This document shows, in pieces, positions 11,140 through 19,959 of a stretch of 64,000 bases of DNA. Under the pieces are notes generated by a model. It was not told where the DNA came from. It was given only the letters and a program-made list of their open reading frames with translations, and did not search any database. Where the stretch lies: contig NZ_JAFNIH010000041.1 of assembly GCF_019160155.1 (NCBI RefSeq), positions 1 to 64,000 of the forward strand, in the 5' to 3' direction. The translations under genes were made by a program, and so were the position numbers. The DNA comes from Pinisolibacter aquiterrae (GTDB lineage Bacteria > Pseudomonadota > Alphaproteobacteria > Rhizobiales > Ancalomicrobiaceae). Positions within the stretch are counted from its first letter, which is position 1. Each line of letters opens with the position of its first letter.

Positions 11140-11934
11140 TCAGCGCGTCTCGAAACGGACCGAGACCGAGGAGCGGAAGACCCCGCCGGGCGGCGGCGGC
11201 AGACGCACCGCCCCCATCATCGCATGGACCGCTCCGTCGAGGATCGCCTGCCCGCTCGAGCGCAGGATCGAATGGGCGACGATCGTGCCGCGCGGCCCGA
11301 CCGTGAAGGCGACCACCACCACCCCGATCACGTTCGCCTCGCGCGCCGCCGACGGATAGTGGCGATGCCGCCGGATCTCGCCGGCGACGAGCGAGGCGTA
11401 GGAGGCCGCCGCGGCGCGCCGCGCCGCTCCCTCCGCCGCGCGCCGCGCCGCCTGGACGGCGGCGTCGATCGACGCGGTCCGGCGCGGCTCGGCCGGCTCG
11501 GTCCGGCGCTTCGGCGGCTTTTCCCGGCGCTCTTCGCGCAGGATCGTCGGCCGCTCCGGTGGCGGCGGCAGCGGCGCCGCCTCGGGCACGGGGACCGGCT
11601 CGGGCTCGGGCGTCGGTTCGGGCGTGGGCTCCGGTGGAGGCGTGACGGGAGGCGGCGTCTCGCTCGTTACCGGCTCGGGTGTGGGTTCGGGTTCCGGGAC
11701 GGGCTCGGGTTCGGGCGGCGTCGGCGTCTCGGTGCGGGCGGCCTCGCTCGGCGGCGTCTCCGGCGTCGCCGCCGGGCTCGGCTCGGTCTCGGCGACGAGG
11801 CTGATCTCGACCGGCCCCTCGCCCGGCGTCACCCGTTCCTCGGCCCTGAGGAGCAGGGCGCCGGCATGGACGAGGAGGACGACCGCCACCGCGATCGGCC
11901 TCAGCCACGGCGGACGCGGCGCCCCCTCGGTCAC
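11140..11934 (-). CDS. TonB-family energy transducer
   Basis: This 264 aa periplasm-spanning protein would transmit the ExbB/ExbD proton-motive signal to outer-membrane receptors. It has a short cytoplasmic start, one membrane helix ([16 protein letters not shown]), and a long Pro/Glu/Thr-rich linker with many PEPEP-type repeats. A basic segment follows, then a C-terminal TonB domain with [20 protein letters not shown] and a conserved VRLPPPPGG turn. The GTG start at 11934 overlaps the exbD stop in GTGA, so translation is likely coupled. The order exbB-exbD-tonB directly follows the TonB-dependent receptor gene, pointing to a dedicated machine for it. Confidence 0.88.
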   Translation of the reverse strand: MTEGAPRPPWLRPIAVAVVLLVHAGALLLRAEERVTPGEGPVEISLVAETEPSPAATPETPPSEAARTETPTPPEPEPVPEPEPTPEPVTSETPPPVTPPPEPTPEPTPEPEPVPVPEAAPLPPPPERPTILREERREKPPKRRTEPAEPRRTASIDAAVQAARRAAEGAARRAAAASYASLVAGEIRRHRHYPSAAREANVIGVVVVAFTVGPRGTIVAHSILRSSGQAILDGAVHAMMGAVRLPPPPGGVFRSSVSVRFETR

Positions 11935-12371
11935 GGCGCGGCCTCTGCGGGAGGCCGGCTCTTGGAGATCAGCGCGATCCGGGTGAGCCCGTCGGCGGCG
12001 AGCCGATCGATCACGGCGACGACGTCGCCATAGGGCGCGTCGCGATCGCCGCGCACATGGATCGGCCGATCGTCCCGCGCGCCGAGCCGGGCGCGGATCG
12101 TCGCGACGAGATCGCCGGCGGCGACCGGATCCGTCCCGACCGCGAGGCCGCCGTCGCGGCCGACCGTGACCACGATCGGTTCGGCCGGCGGCAGCAGCCG
12201 CGCCGTCGAGGCATGCGGCAGATCGACCTTCAGGCCCGCCGCCAGCATCGGCGCGGTGATCATGAAGACCACCAGGAGCACCAGCATCACGTCGACCAGC
12301 GGCGTCACGTTGATGTCGGCGAGCGGGCGATGACGGCGCCCCTGGGTCGGAAGACGGGCGTGGAGGTTCAT
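11931..12371 (-). CDS. exbD: ExbD/TolR-type biopolymer transport protein
   Basis: ExbD is the proton-channel partner of ExbB. The 146 aa product has the diagnostic single membrane segment beginning [18 protein letters not shown], where the aspartate after PLV is the proton-carrying residue of the family. A periplasmic domain ending [13 protein letters not shown] follows. Both neighbours overlap it by 4 bases (ATGA with exbB, GTGA with tonB), a tight three-gene unit. ExbD rather than TolR is preferred because of the adjoining tonB and receptor genes and the absence of tolA, tolB or pal. Confidence 0.9.
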   Translation of the reverse strand: MNLHARLPTQGRRHRPLADINVTPLVDVMLVLLVVFMITAPMLAAGLKVDLPHASTARLLPPAEPIVVTVGRDGGLAVGTDPVAAGDLVATIRARLGARDDRPIHVRGDRDAPYGDVVAVIDRLAADGLTRIALISKSRPPAEAAP

Positions 12372-12982
12372 GACGGGGGGCCTCCTTCGACGAGATCGAC
12401 GGCATGGGCCTCGATCGCGTCGGCGAGATCGGCCGCGACCGCCCCGAAGGCGGCGCCGAGCCGGGTGTAGCCGACCGAGGCGGGAATGGCGGCGGCGAGC
12501 CCGTAAGCGGTCGCCGCCAGCGCCTCGGCGATGCCGGGGGCGACCACGGCGAGGCTGGTGTCCTTGGCGGCGGCGATGCCGGCGAAACTCGCCATGATGC
12601 CCCAGACCGTGCCGAAGAGCCCGACGAAGGGCGCGACCGAGGCGATCACCGCCAGATCCGGCAGCCGCCCCTCGGCGCGCGTGAGGAGCGCCCGCGCCGC
12701 CCGGTTCATCGCCTCGGCGAGGCGGTGGCGCTTTTCGCCGGTGGTCTCCGCCGGCAGGGTCCGGCGGGCGGCTTCGTCCCCGGCCGCGAGGATCGGCCGG
12801 GTCGGCCCGCGCCCCTCGTGGAGCGAGGCGATCGCCCGCCGCAGGCGCCACAGCGAGACCCCCGCCTCGACGATCAACACCCAGCACCACACCGAGGCGA
12901 GGCCGAGCAGGATCATGACGGCCCGGCCGACGAGGCCGGCGCTCTCGAAGAGGCCGAGCGGGGTGAGCGAGACGGTGTCCAT
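12368..12982 (-). CDS. exbB: ExbB/TolQ-type proton channel subunit
   Basis: This 204 aa protein has three predicted membrane helices: one at about residues 15-40, and two in the MotA/TolQ/ExbB core ([20 protein letters not shown] and [20 protein letters not shown]). The GTVWGIM motif is the family hallmark. It starts with [19 protein letters not shown], which resembles other ExbB N-termini. It precedes exbD with a 4-base overlap and follows the TonB-dependent receptor by 84 bases. It supplies the proton-driven motor for that receptor. Confidence 0.9.
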   Translation of the reverse strand: MDTVSLTPLGLFESAGLVGRAVMILLGLASVWCWVLIVEAGVSLWRLRRAIASLHEGRGPTRPILAAGDEAARRTLPAETTGEKRHRLAEAMNRAARALLTRAEGRLPDLAVIASVAPFVGLFGTVWGIMASFAGIAAAKDTSLAVVAPGIAEALAATAYGLAAAIPASVGYTRLGAAFGAVAADLADAIEAHAVDLVEGGPPS

Positions 12983-13066
12983 GAGCGGGTCCGATCGAGG
13001 GGCGATCCGGGCGGCGGCCGGAGGCGAGGGGAGGCGCGGCGGTCGGCCCGCCGCGCCTCCGGTCCG

Positions 13067-15265
13067 TCAGAACTTCACCGTCGCGCCGGCCCAGAAGGTG
13101 CGGCCGGGACCGGCGACGCCCTGGAGGACGCCGGTGGTCTTGAAGGTGGTGAAGTCGACCCCGCCGAGCGGCAGCACGTAGGACTGGTCGAGGATGTTGT
13201 CGACGCCGACGTCCAGGCGGACGTTGTTCCACTGATAGCCGCTGCGCCAGTTGAGGAGGGCATAGCCCGCCGTCGTCAGCTCGCGCCGCGTCTCGGAGAC
13301 GTCGGTCTTCTCGGCGACCATCTGCACGTCGACGTGGTTGGTCCAGGCGCCGAGACAATGATCGAGGCCGATCCGGCCCTCGAGCGGCATCACCCGATAG
13401 AGCCCGTCGCCGGTGTCGAGGTTGCGGCCGTGGGTGTAGGAGAGCCGTCCGGTCAGATCGAAGCGGCCCCAGGTCTCCGACGACCAGATCTTCGCCGCCG
13501 CCTTGGCGTCGAAGCCCCAGAGCTCGGCGTCGTGGTTGGCGAACTTCAACAGAACGAACGGGTTGGGCGCGCTCCAGCTGGTCGAGGTGATGCGATCGGC
13601 GTCGATGTAGTTCTCGACGTAGCTGTAATAGGGCGTCACCTCGAGGCTCCAGGCCTCGCGCGCCGCGTCGTGCAGCTTGAAGGTCGCGGAGAGCGTGTGG
13701 GCCACTTCCGGCTTCAGGTCGATGTCGCCGACATAGCCGTTGGCGTCGCCGAACCAGGTGGTCATCGACGCGGCCATGCGGCTCGACGACCACGCGTAGC
13801 GTTCGTAGAGGTTCGGCGAACGGGTCTTGCGGGCGTAGCCGAACTCGGTGTCGAGCCGCTCGTTCGGGGTCCAGCGGGCGAGCGCCGTCAGGTCGAAGTT
13901 GACGTCGGTCTTGGCGTGGCTGCGCGCGTTGAAGGCGGCGGCGTCGAGCGGATAGAGGAACATCGCCGGCATGTCGGTGCGGGTGTTGTAGCCCTGCACG
14001 TCGCCGGTATCCATCCAGACGGTGTCGTTGCGGACGCCGAACAGGGTCTTCCACTCCTTCGACCAGACGTGTTCCCACTCGACGAAGGTGCCGAGCCGGA
14101 TGCGGCGGCCGTCATGGATGTTCTCGAAGGTGTTGCAGCACATGCCGGCCTTGCCGGTCACCGGCGGCCACCAGTCGTCGAGGGTCGTCGCCTGCAGCTC
14201 GTTGCCGATCCGGATCACGTCCTCTTTCGACCAGTCGACGTCGCCCTTGACCGACCAGCCGAGATCGTTGCCGCGCGTGTCCATCGGCATGCCGGTGGTG
14301 GGGGTCGATCCGCCCTTGTCGGCGAGGAAGTTCATGACGTGGTCGGTGTGATGCCAATAGGCGCGGGCGTCGATCCGCCCCCACGAGGTGTCGCCCTGAT
14401 AGCGCAGGGTTCCGAACACGCCGCGATTGTCGGTCATGTCCATGCGCTGATTGACGAAGCCCTGATAGGGGATGTGCTGGAACCCGCCGGAGATCGAGAA
14501 GAGCCCGTCGGCGGTCTTCTTCGACAGGGTCAGCAGATGGTTCTGGGTGGCATATTCGGTCGAGCGCACCATGACGTCGCCGCCGGCGCGGTAGTTGCGC
14601 GCCTGCGAGGCCGAGCCGGAATAGTCGAGCGCCCATTCCGGGGTCGCCAGCGAAAGCGTCGCGGAGGTGCCCATGCCGTCGCCGTTGGAACGGTAGAAGG
14701 CGGAGACCGAGCCGTGGACGGTGAAGGCGGCGCCGGGCGCGGCGAACTGCGGTGCCTTGCGCTCGACGATGATCGAGCCGGCGATGGAATCGCCGCCCTT
14801 GGAGACCGGGGTCACGCCCGAGAGCACCTCGACCGAGCCGATCGCCGAGGGGTCCACATAGGAGAGGGGCGGGTTCATGTGGTTGGCGCAGGCCGAGGTG
14901 ATCGCCATCCCCATGGTGAGGACGTTGATGCGGTCGTCGGCGAGCCCGCGCATCACGGGAAGGCTGGAGACGCCGCCGCCGGCCGCCGCCTGGACGCCGG
15001 GGATGGCGGTCATCATCGCGCCCGTGTCGGGGCTCGCCGCGCTCGCCTCGGCGAGCGGCGTGCCGGTCAGCGTGAAGGCGCCGAGCGGCGAGGCGAGGCC
15101 GGTCGCGCGTCCCGCCGGGGCGGGCGCGGCCGGCCTGTCGGCGGTCACCACCACCTCGGGGAGGGGCGCGGTGTCGGCGGGAGCGGCGAGGGCGGGAAGC
15201 GAGGCGCCGAGTACGGCGGAGAGCGAGAGGAGCGCGGTGCTCCCCATGAATCGAAGACGGATCAT
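13067..15265 (-). CDS. TonB-dependent outer-membrane receptor, possibly for copper or another metal complex
   Basis: This 732 aa outer-membrane receptor has a Sec signal (ending SLPALA), a TonB box near [10 protein letters not shown], a plug domain and a beta-barrel ending AGATVKF with terminal Phe. The plug contains [16 protein letters not shown] and [15 protein letters not shown], recalling the plug of the copper-receptor (OprC/NosA) branch. Exposed loops look rich in Met, His and Cys ([34 protein letters not shown]), which would suit a soft metal. The flanking genes (exbBD-tonB, DUF2946, apbE, PepSY reductase) support metal uptake. The ligand is not proven; iron or a corrinoid chelate are alternatives. 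The start MIRLRF gives a proper signal peptide. Confidence 0.85.
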   Translation of the reverse strand: MIRLRFMGSTALLSLSAVLGASLPALAAPADTAPLPEVVVTADRPAAPAPAGRATGLASPLGAFTLTGTPLAEASAASPDTGAMMTAIPGVQAAAGGGVSSLPVMRGLADDRINVLTMGMAITSACANHMNPPLSYVDPSAIGSVEVLSGVTPVSKGGDSIAGSIIVERKAPQFAAPGAAFTVHGSVSAFYRSNGDGMGTSATLSLATPEWALDYSGSASQARNYRAGGDVMVRSTEYATQNHLLTLSKKTADGLFSISGGFQHIPYQGFVNQRMDMTDNRGVFGTLRYQGDTSWGRIDARAYWHHTDHVMNFLADKGGSTPTTGMPMDTRGNDLGWSVKGDVDWSKEDVIRIGNELQATTLDDWWPPVTGKAGMCCNTFENIHDGRRIRLGTFVEWEHVWSKEWKTLFGVRNDTVWMDTGDVQGYNTRTDMPAMFLYPLDAAAFNARSHAKTDVNFDLTALARWTPNERLDTEFGYARKTRSPNLYERYAWSSSRMAASMTTWFGDANGYVGDIDLKPEVAHTLSATFKLHDAAREAWSLEVTPYYSYVENYIDADRITSTSWSAPNPFVLLKFANHDAELWGFDAKAAAKIWSSETWGRFDLTGRLSYTHGRNLDTGDGLYRVMPLEGRIGLDHCLGAWTNHVDVQMVAEKTDVSETRRELTTAGYALLNWRSGYQWNNVRLDVGVDNILDQSYVLPLGGVDFTTFKTTGVLQGVAGPGRTFWAGATVKF

Positions 15266-15365
15266 GATCGTATCCTGAGACGGCACGGCGCGGCGAACGG
15301 CGCGTGCGGCCGAGGGAAGGCGCCGTCGTGCCTCGTGAGGCATCGACGCGCGCGGCTCGTCGTCG

Positions 15366-15746
15366 TCAGGAGAGAGCGGGCGGGGCGCGGCCGCGAATGT
15401 GATCGAGCAGGCGCGGCGCCACCACCGCCTCGACGTCGAGGCGCCACTGGACGATGCGGCCGGCCGGCGTCGGCATCGGCGGCAGCGCGATCGCGGGCGG
15501 CGGGGCGATCCCGCCGGCGGCGACCAACTGGCACAGGCCGCAGGCGTCGCCGTGGCGCACCACGACCGGGTCGACGGTGGTGCGCCGGTCGAGGGTGACC
15601 TGATCCTGGGCGCAGACGATGATGTCGACCAGCGGGTCGAAGGTCATCCGCATCATCGCCGCGCTCGATCCCACCGGCGCGAAGATCTGAACGATCATCG
15701 CCAGTGCGATCAGAAGCCGGCCGATGTGGACGGAACGACCCGACAT
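15366..15746 (-). CDS. DUF2946-family small exported protein
   Basis: This 126 aa protein begins with an N-terminal hydrophobic segment (LLIALAMIVQIFAPVGSSA) that could be a signal or anchor. It has a cysteine in IIVCAQDQ, a CxxC (C-G-L-C) in a GDACGLCQLVAAGG segment, then a Pro-rich C-terminus. This pattern resembles DUF2946 proteins, which have no assigned function but often sit beside TonB-dependent receptors thought to take up copper. It lies 100 bases upstream of the receptor and 94 bases downstream of apbE, all on the minus strand. The CxxC could bind a metal or be redox-active; that is inference. Confidence 0.65.
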   Translation of the reverse strand: MSGRSVHIGRLLIALAMIVQIFAPVGSSAAMMRMTFDPLVDIIVCAQDQVTLDRRTTVDPVVVRHGDACGLCQLVAAGGIAPPPAIALPPMPTPAGRIVQWRLDVEAVVAPRLLDHIRGRAPPALS

Positions 15747-15840
15747 GGAACCCCCTTGCTCGATCGAGCCGTAACATCCCGGCTCCCTCGCGCCAATAGG
15801 CGGAATTCCACGTATCCACGATGCCGGCGGCGGCGTGTCG

Positions 15841-16785
15841 TCACATCGTCGTCGCGACCCGGCCGTCGGTGCCGACGAAGATCGCCGAGATCCCCAGCCG
15901 CTCGGCGAGGGCGAGCCCCTCGCGCCGGCCGCGCACCATCAGTGCCGTCGCCCAGGCGTCGGCCGCCATGCAGGTCGGCGCCGTCACAGTGACGGCGGCG
16001 AGGTCGTTGTCGAGCGGCGCCCCGGTCCTCGGGTCCATCGTGTGCGACAGGGTCCGGCCCGCGACCTCGACGACGTGACGGTAGTTGCCCGAGGTCGCGA
16101 TCGCCGCGTCGCGCAGTTCGATCAGACCGAGCAGATCCCGGCTCTTGCCGTCGGGCCGTTCCTGACCCACCGCCCAGGCCGTCCCGCCCGGCTTGGTGCC
16201 GGCGGCGCGCAACTCCCCGTCGATGCCGACGAGGAAGGAGGAGAGGCCGGAGCGTTCCGCCTCGCGCGCCAATTCGTCGACGCCGAACCCCTTGGCGATC
16301 CCGGAGAGATCGATCCGGAGCGGCGCCAGCTTGCGCACCCGGCGTGCCGAGGGGTCGAGGATCAGCGTCTTCGGCGGCTCGAACGAGGGCCGGCCGGCGA
16401 TCGCGGCGATCGCCCGTCCGTCGGGCGTGCGGGTGCCGCCGCCGAAGCCCCAGGCACGGACGAGATCGCCGACCCCGACGTCGAAGGCGCCCTCCGAGAG
16501 ACGGCCGATCTCGAGCGCCGCGCCGAGGACGCCGAAGAGATCCTCCGGAACCTCGATCCAGGCGCCGACCGGAGCGGCGTTGAGCCGCTCGAGATCGGAG
16601 GTCGGCCGCCACGTCGACATCTGCCGCTCGACCCGCTCGACCGCCGCCTGGAGGCGCGCCGCCAGTCCGGCGGAGTCGAACCCCGCGTCGGCGAAGAAGA
16701 CCGCCGACCAGCGCGACCCCATGGTCGGCCCGTTGAGGGCGAAGCGGTGCGAGGGTTCGGTCGGATCAATAGACGTCTTCGACAT
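15841..16785 (-). CDS. apbE: FAD:protein FMN transferase (ApbE), without visible signal peptide
   Basis: ApbE attaches FMN to a Thr or Ser of target proteins using FAD and Mg. The 314 aa product has the family order: an N-terminal GPTMGSRWSAVFF, then MSTWRPTSDLERLNA, DLSGIAKGFGVDELA, the SHTMDPRTGAPLDNDL motif, and CMAADAWATALMV with the metal-binding aspartate. It begins MSKTSIDPTEPSHRF and moves straight into the domain with no signal peptide or lipobox, unlike the usual periplasmic ApbE. Its start lies within the 3' end of the PepSY-reductase gene (20-base overlap). Its obvious substrate is the DUF2271 protein two genes upstream. Confidence 0.92.
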   Translation of the reverse strand: MSKTSIDPTEPSHRFALNGPTMGSRWSAVFFADAGFDSAGLAARLQAAVERVERQMSTWRPTSDLERLNAAPVGAWIEVPEDLFGVLGAALEIGRLSEGAFDVGVGDLVRAWGFGGGTRTPDGRAIAAIAGRPSFEPPKTLILDPSARRVRKLAPLRIDLSGIAKGFGVDELAREAERSGLSSFLVGIDGELRAAGTKPGGTAWAVGQERPDGKSRDLLGLIELRDAAIATSGNYRHVVEVAGRTLSHTMDPRTGAPLDNDLAAVTVTAPTCMAADAWATALMVRGRREGLALAERLGISAIFVGTDGRVATTM

Positions 16786-18958
16786 AACGGCCCTCCGAGC
16801 GCAGCGTGGCGAGGTCGAGCCCGACCGGACGAACGATCGCCTCGAGCGTATGGGTCACCGCGAGCGCCATGTCGCGGCCGCCGCACACCAGCACCTGGGC
16901 GCCGTGCAGGATCAGGTGACGCAGCCGATGGGCATCGGCGGCGATCCGGTCCTGGACATAGGCGCCGTCGCCGGGATCGCGCGAGAAGGCGGTGCTGAGC
17001 GAGGTCAGCCGGCGTTCGGCGAGATGCTGGGCGAGCTCGTGCTCGTAGAGGAAGTCCGACGACGGGCTTCGGCCGCCCCAGTAGAGATGGACCGGACGTC
17101 CCTGGGCATTGGCGCGGACGAAGCCGGCGAGCGGCCCGATGCCGGCGCCCGCGCCGATCAGGATCAGCGGCGCGAGGCCCTGGTTCGGACGGAAGGTCGG
17201 ATTGGCGCGGATGAAGGCGTCGATCCGCTCGCCCGGCTCGAGATCGTGGAGGAAGGTCGAGCAGAGGCCGCCCGGCTGCAGGCGCACGCAGATCTCCAGG
17301 ACGCCGTCTTCGGTCGAGGAGGCGAGCGAATAGAACCGCGGCATGGTCTCGCCCGGCGGCAGGATGCCGACGAGGTCGCCGGCCTCGAAGTCGGGCAGAC
17401 GGGCCGGCCGTCCGGTCCGCTCGTCGGTCGGCCCGCAGAAGCGCAGGATCGCCACCGGCGCGCCGACCGCGACCCCGTAGTCCTCGCGCTCGACGAGCTG
17501 GAGGGCCTGGGTCTTCGGCCGTTCCGCGACGTGTTCGAGCACGAGGTCGTGGCCGAGCGCAGCGCCGAGGTCGCGACCCCATTGGGCGAATTCCTGGGCC
17601 GAGCGCCGGTCGATGCGCTTCATCGGCACGAGCCGGGGGAAGCCCTTCGCGTCGAGCCGGGCGGCGACGTCCTGAGCGAAGCGGGCGAAGTGGGGGAAGG
17701 TGCGATCGCCGAAGCCGAGCACCGCCACCGGCATCCGCCCCTCGAACCGCTCGAGGCGCTGGAGGAAGGTCTTGGCCGAGGTCGGCGCGGCGCCGTCGCC
17801 CCAGGTCGCGGTGAGGATCAGGAGGCGGCGCGCCGAGGCATGCGCCGAGGAGAGATCGTTCATGGCGGCGGTATGGACCCGGTGGCCGGCCGCCGTCAGG
17901 GCCGCGTGCAGGGTCGCGGCGAAGCCCCAGGTGGTGTTGCCCTCGCTGCCGACCAGGATGACGGTATCGGCCGAGCGCGCCGCGACGTTGCGGGCGATCC
18001 GCGGCCGCGCCGAGCGCCGCCGGAACCACATGGCGATGCCGGTGACGGCGAAGACCGGGACGGCGGCCGAGGAGAGGCCGAGCAGCAGGCCGAGCGCCCA
18101 GGCGCCGCGTCCGGTGTGCAGCATCTCCATGGTCCGGCCGACCCGCTCGAGCGTCGTCGCCGGCGTGAAGGCGAGACGTTCGCCCGTCGCCGGATCGATC
18201 GTCGCCTCGCCGGCGTCGGTGCGCAGGCGGAACGTGTCGGCCGGATCGCCGGCCGCCGGGAAGGAGAGTTCGCGCAGGCTCCCGACGTCGACGCCGCGCA
18301 GCGCGGCGAGGCGGTCGATCGGGGCGGGGGTCCCGCCGCTCGCCTCGGCGACCGCGCCGGCGGCCTCGCTCTCGGGCAGGAGCCCGAAGGTCGATGCGGT
18401 CATCCACAGTCCGGTCGAGGCCGAGAGGACCAGACCGAACACGGCGATGCGGCCGAGTTCGCCGTGCAGCCGCTCGGAGAGCGTGCCCCGGATCGGCCGG
18501 AACATGGCGCCGAGGCCGCCGAGGCGGGTCACCAGCAGGGCGCCGCCGGAGATCGCCAGCACCAGCATCGCCGCCGCCGCGACCGCCACCGCGATCCGCC
18601 CGGCGTCGCCCGCCAGGAGCGAACGGTGCAGATCGACGATGAAGCGCGAGGTCGCCGAGGGCACGTAGGGCCCGAGGCCGGCGCCGGTCTTCGGGTCGAT
18701 CCGCTCGAGGCCGTCGGTCTCGCCGTCCGTGTAGGCGGCGGTGACGGTCCCGTCGGCGCGCACCCGGATCGTCTCGACGGCGCCGTGGCGCGCCGCGACC
18801 GCCGAGGCGAGATCGGCGACCGAGGTGCCGCTCTCGATCGTCGGCACCGAGAGCCGAGCGATCGTCGGCTCGAGCGAGAGCACCGCGCCGGTCAGGGCGA
18901 CGAAGGCGAGGCCGAGGGCGAGCACGACGCCCGGCAACGAGTGGAGACGGCGAAGCAT
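16766..18958 (-). CDS. PepSY membrane protein fused to flavodoxin and FAD/NADPH reductase domains
   Basis: This is a 730 aa inner-membrane electron-transfer protein. Residues 1-345 are a PepSY_TM region with about four helices (LPGVVLALGLAFVALTGAVL, IAVAVAAAAMLVLAISGGAL, LGRIAVFGLVLSASTGLWM, LGLLLGLSSAAVPVFAVTGI). Residues 355-500 are a flavodoxin-like FMN domain (VILVGSEGNTTWGFA, TATWGDGAAP). Residues 520-730 resemble the CysJ/P450-reductase module, with RFYSLASS for FAD, GAGAGIGPLAGFVR and LVCGGRDMA for NADPH, and a C-terminal RYVEDVY. It should pass electrons from cytosolic NADPH across the membrane. With apbE and DUF2271 it fits the flavinylated reductase systems described bioinformatically for bacterial metal reduction. 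The start follows a 16-base gap from DUF2271. Confidence 0.85.
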   Translation of the reverse strand: MLRRLHSLPGVVLALGLAFVALTGAVLSLEPTIARLSVPTIESGTSVADLASAVAARHGAVETIRVRADGTVTAAYTDGETDGLERIDPKTGAGLGPYVPSATSRFIVDLHRSLLAGDAGRIAVAVAAAAMLVLAISGGALLVTRLGGLGAMFRPIRGTLSERLHGELGRIAVFGLVLSASTGLWMTASTFGLLPESEAAGAVAEASGGTPAPIDRLAALRGVDVGSLRELSFPAAGDPADTFRLRTDAGEATIDPATGERLAFTPATTLERVGRTMEMLHTGRGAWALGLLLGLSSAAVPVFAVTGIAMWFRRRSARPRIARNVAARSADTVILVGSEGNTTWGFAATLHAALTAAGHRVHTAAMNDLSSAHASARRLLILTATWGDGAAPTSAKTFLQRLERFEGRMPVAVLGFGDRTFPHFARFAQDVAARLDAKGFPRLVPMKRIDRRSAQEFAQWGRDLGAALGHDLVLEHVAERPKTQALQLVEREDYGVAVGAPVAILRFCGPTDERTGRPARLPDFEAGDLVGILPPGETMPRFYSLASSTEDGVLEICVRLQPGGLCSTFLHDLEPGERIDAFIRANPTFRPNQGLAPLILIGAGAGIGPLAGFVRANAQGRPVHLYWGGRSPSSDFLYEHELAQHLAERRLTSLSTAFSRDPGDGAYVQDRIAADAHRLRHLILHGAQVLVCGGRDMALAVTHTLEAIVRPVGLDLATLRSEGRYVEDVY

Positions 18959-18974
18959 GGGGTTCTCCGATCGC

Positions 18975-19445
18975 TCAGAACGTGACCGAGAAGGATTTGA
19001 CGTAGCCGCGTCCGCCGACCGCCTTGCCGGAGGCCGAGGTGGCGAGCGGGACGACGATTTCGGAGGGGTTGTCGCGACCGTCCTCGACGGCGGTGTCGAC
19101 GTGGATCTGATAGCCGGCGTCGATCATCGCGTCGGCGATGTCGAGGCTGATCTTGAGGGTGCGGCCCGAGCCGATGCTGGCTCCGGTGATGCCGTCGACT
19201 TGCGAGGCGGCGCCGCCGGAGGCGCGCTGCCAGTCGGAGAGGTGGCGCCAATATTTCGACTTGGCGCCGGCCAGCCACAGCGTGCCCTTGTACTTGCCGG
19301 CGGCGTCGGTGACCCACAGCACCACATAGGCGCCGTTGCCGCCGTAGTTCTTGAGGGTGGTCTCGAAGGTGACCTGCCGGGCCTCGGCGAGCGTGGGGGC
19401 GACGAGGGCGGCGGTCGCGGCGAGGGCGGAAAGGGCGAGTTTCAT
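18975..19445 (-). CDS. DUF2271 periplasmic protein with ApbE flavinylation motif
   Basis: This 156 aa exported protein has a Sec signal (MKLALSALAATAALVAP..AEA) and then a beta-rich DUF2271 domain containing LKNYGGNGAYVVLWVTD and SKYWRHLSDWQRAS. Residues D84-G85-I86-T87-G88-A89-S90 match the ApbE target consensus D-x-x-[ST]-G-A-[ST], with T87 the expected FMN-bearing residue. DUF2271 proteins have been proposed as flavinylated electron carriers. The ATG at 19445 is preceded by GAGGAA; an in-frame ATG 21 codons upstream would spoil the signal peptide. The next genes encode the reductase and ApbE, so it is probably the extracytoplasmic flavin shuttle of this system. Confidence 0.85.
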   Translation of the reverse strand: MKLALSALAATAALVAPTLAEARQVTFETTLKNYGGNGAYVVLWVTDAAGKYKGTLWLAGAKSKYWRHLSDWQRASGGAASQVDGITGASIGSGRTLKISLDIADAMIDAGYQIHVDTAVEDGRDNPSEIVVPLATSASGKAVGGRGYVKSFSVTF

Positions 19446-19504
19446 GAAATCTGTTCCTCGATGGGACGTGAGGGGGGTGGGGCGGCCGGGGATCCGGCCG
19501 CCGG

Positions 19505-19864
19505 TCACTTGACCTCGACCTTGGGGCGGGCCTTGCCGTTGAAGAGGCCGTTGTCCGGCACCGGCGCGGCGGGGTCGGTCGGGCCGGTCGGGGAGACCGC
19601 GCCCATCGCGCCACCCGTCGCGCCGCCCTCGTCGTCGTCGTCCTCGTCGTCGTCGTGGTGGCGCTTGCGCTCGTGATGGTCCTTGCGGCCGTGATCCTTG
19701 TCGGCGACGCGCACCCGCGCCTCGCCGCGCTCGGCGGTGGCGGCGTGGGACCGGCCGGCGAGGCCGAGGCGATCGGCGAGGTGGACGTCGTCGGCGGTGG
19801 CGGCCAGCGCCGCGACGGCGGTGCCGAGAAGGAGGGTGGTTCCGAGCAGGATGCGCGTCTTCAT
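19505..19864 (-). CDS. Small exported protein with His/Asp/Glu-rich tract, unknown function
   Basis: I do not recognise a family. The 119 aa product has a clear Sec signal (MKTRILLGTTLLLGTAVAALA). A middle segment follows with alternating His/Lys/Arg and Asp/Glu, including KDHGRKDHHERKRHH and DDDEDDDDEGG. After a Gly/Pro/Ala-rich region it ends VPDNGLFNGKARPKVEVK. The charged His/Asp tract could bind divalent metals or calcium. It is the first gene after the two-component system and has GGGAGA before its ATG. It lies 59 bases upstream of DUF2271 on the same strand. The composition is unusual but codon use is like its neighbours. Confidence 0.75.
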   Translation of the reverse strand: MKTRILLGTTLLLGTAVAALAATADDVHLADRLGLAGRSHAATAERGEARVRVADKDHGRKDHHERKRHHDDDEDDDDEGGATGGAMGAVSPTGPTDPAAPVPDNGLFNGKARPKVEVK

Positions 19865-19908
19865 GGGTGTCTCCCGTCTGTCGTGACGAGGAGACCTTCG
19901 TCGGCGCG

Positions 19909-19959
19909 CCTGACGCCGACCTGAAGGGGGCGCGGAAAGGCGTTCAGCTTCCCGTCAGG
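19909..19959. promoter_or_regulatory. Two TTCAG-N6-GTCAGG direct repeats upstream of the small exported protein gene
   Basis: The gap between the sensor kinase stop and the small-protein start holds two elements. GCGTTCAGCTTCCCGTCAGG lies on the plus strand at 19940-19959, running into the kinase 3' end. CCTTCAGGTCGGCGTCAGG lies on the minus strand at 19927-19909. Each has half-sites TTCAG and GTCAG 11 bases apart, one helical turn, as OmpR/PhoB-family regulators prefer. The first matches 16 of 20 bases with an element at 22062-22081. They are candidate binding sites for the regulator encoded at 21304-21975. Confidence 0.5.

Noticed and set aside
11560-11760. Tandem repeat in DNA of tonB
   Set aside because: It encodes the Pro/Glu-rich periplasmic linker normal for TonB proteins and is not an independent repeat element.
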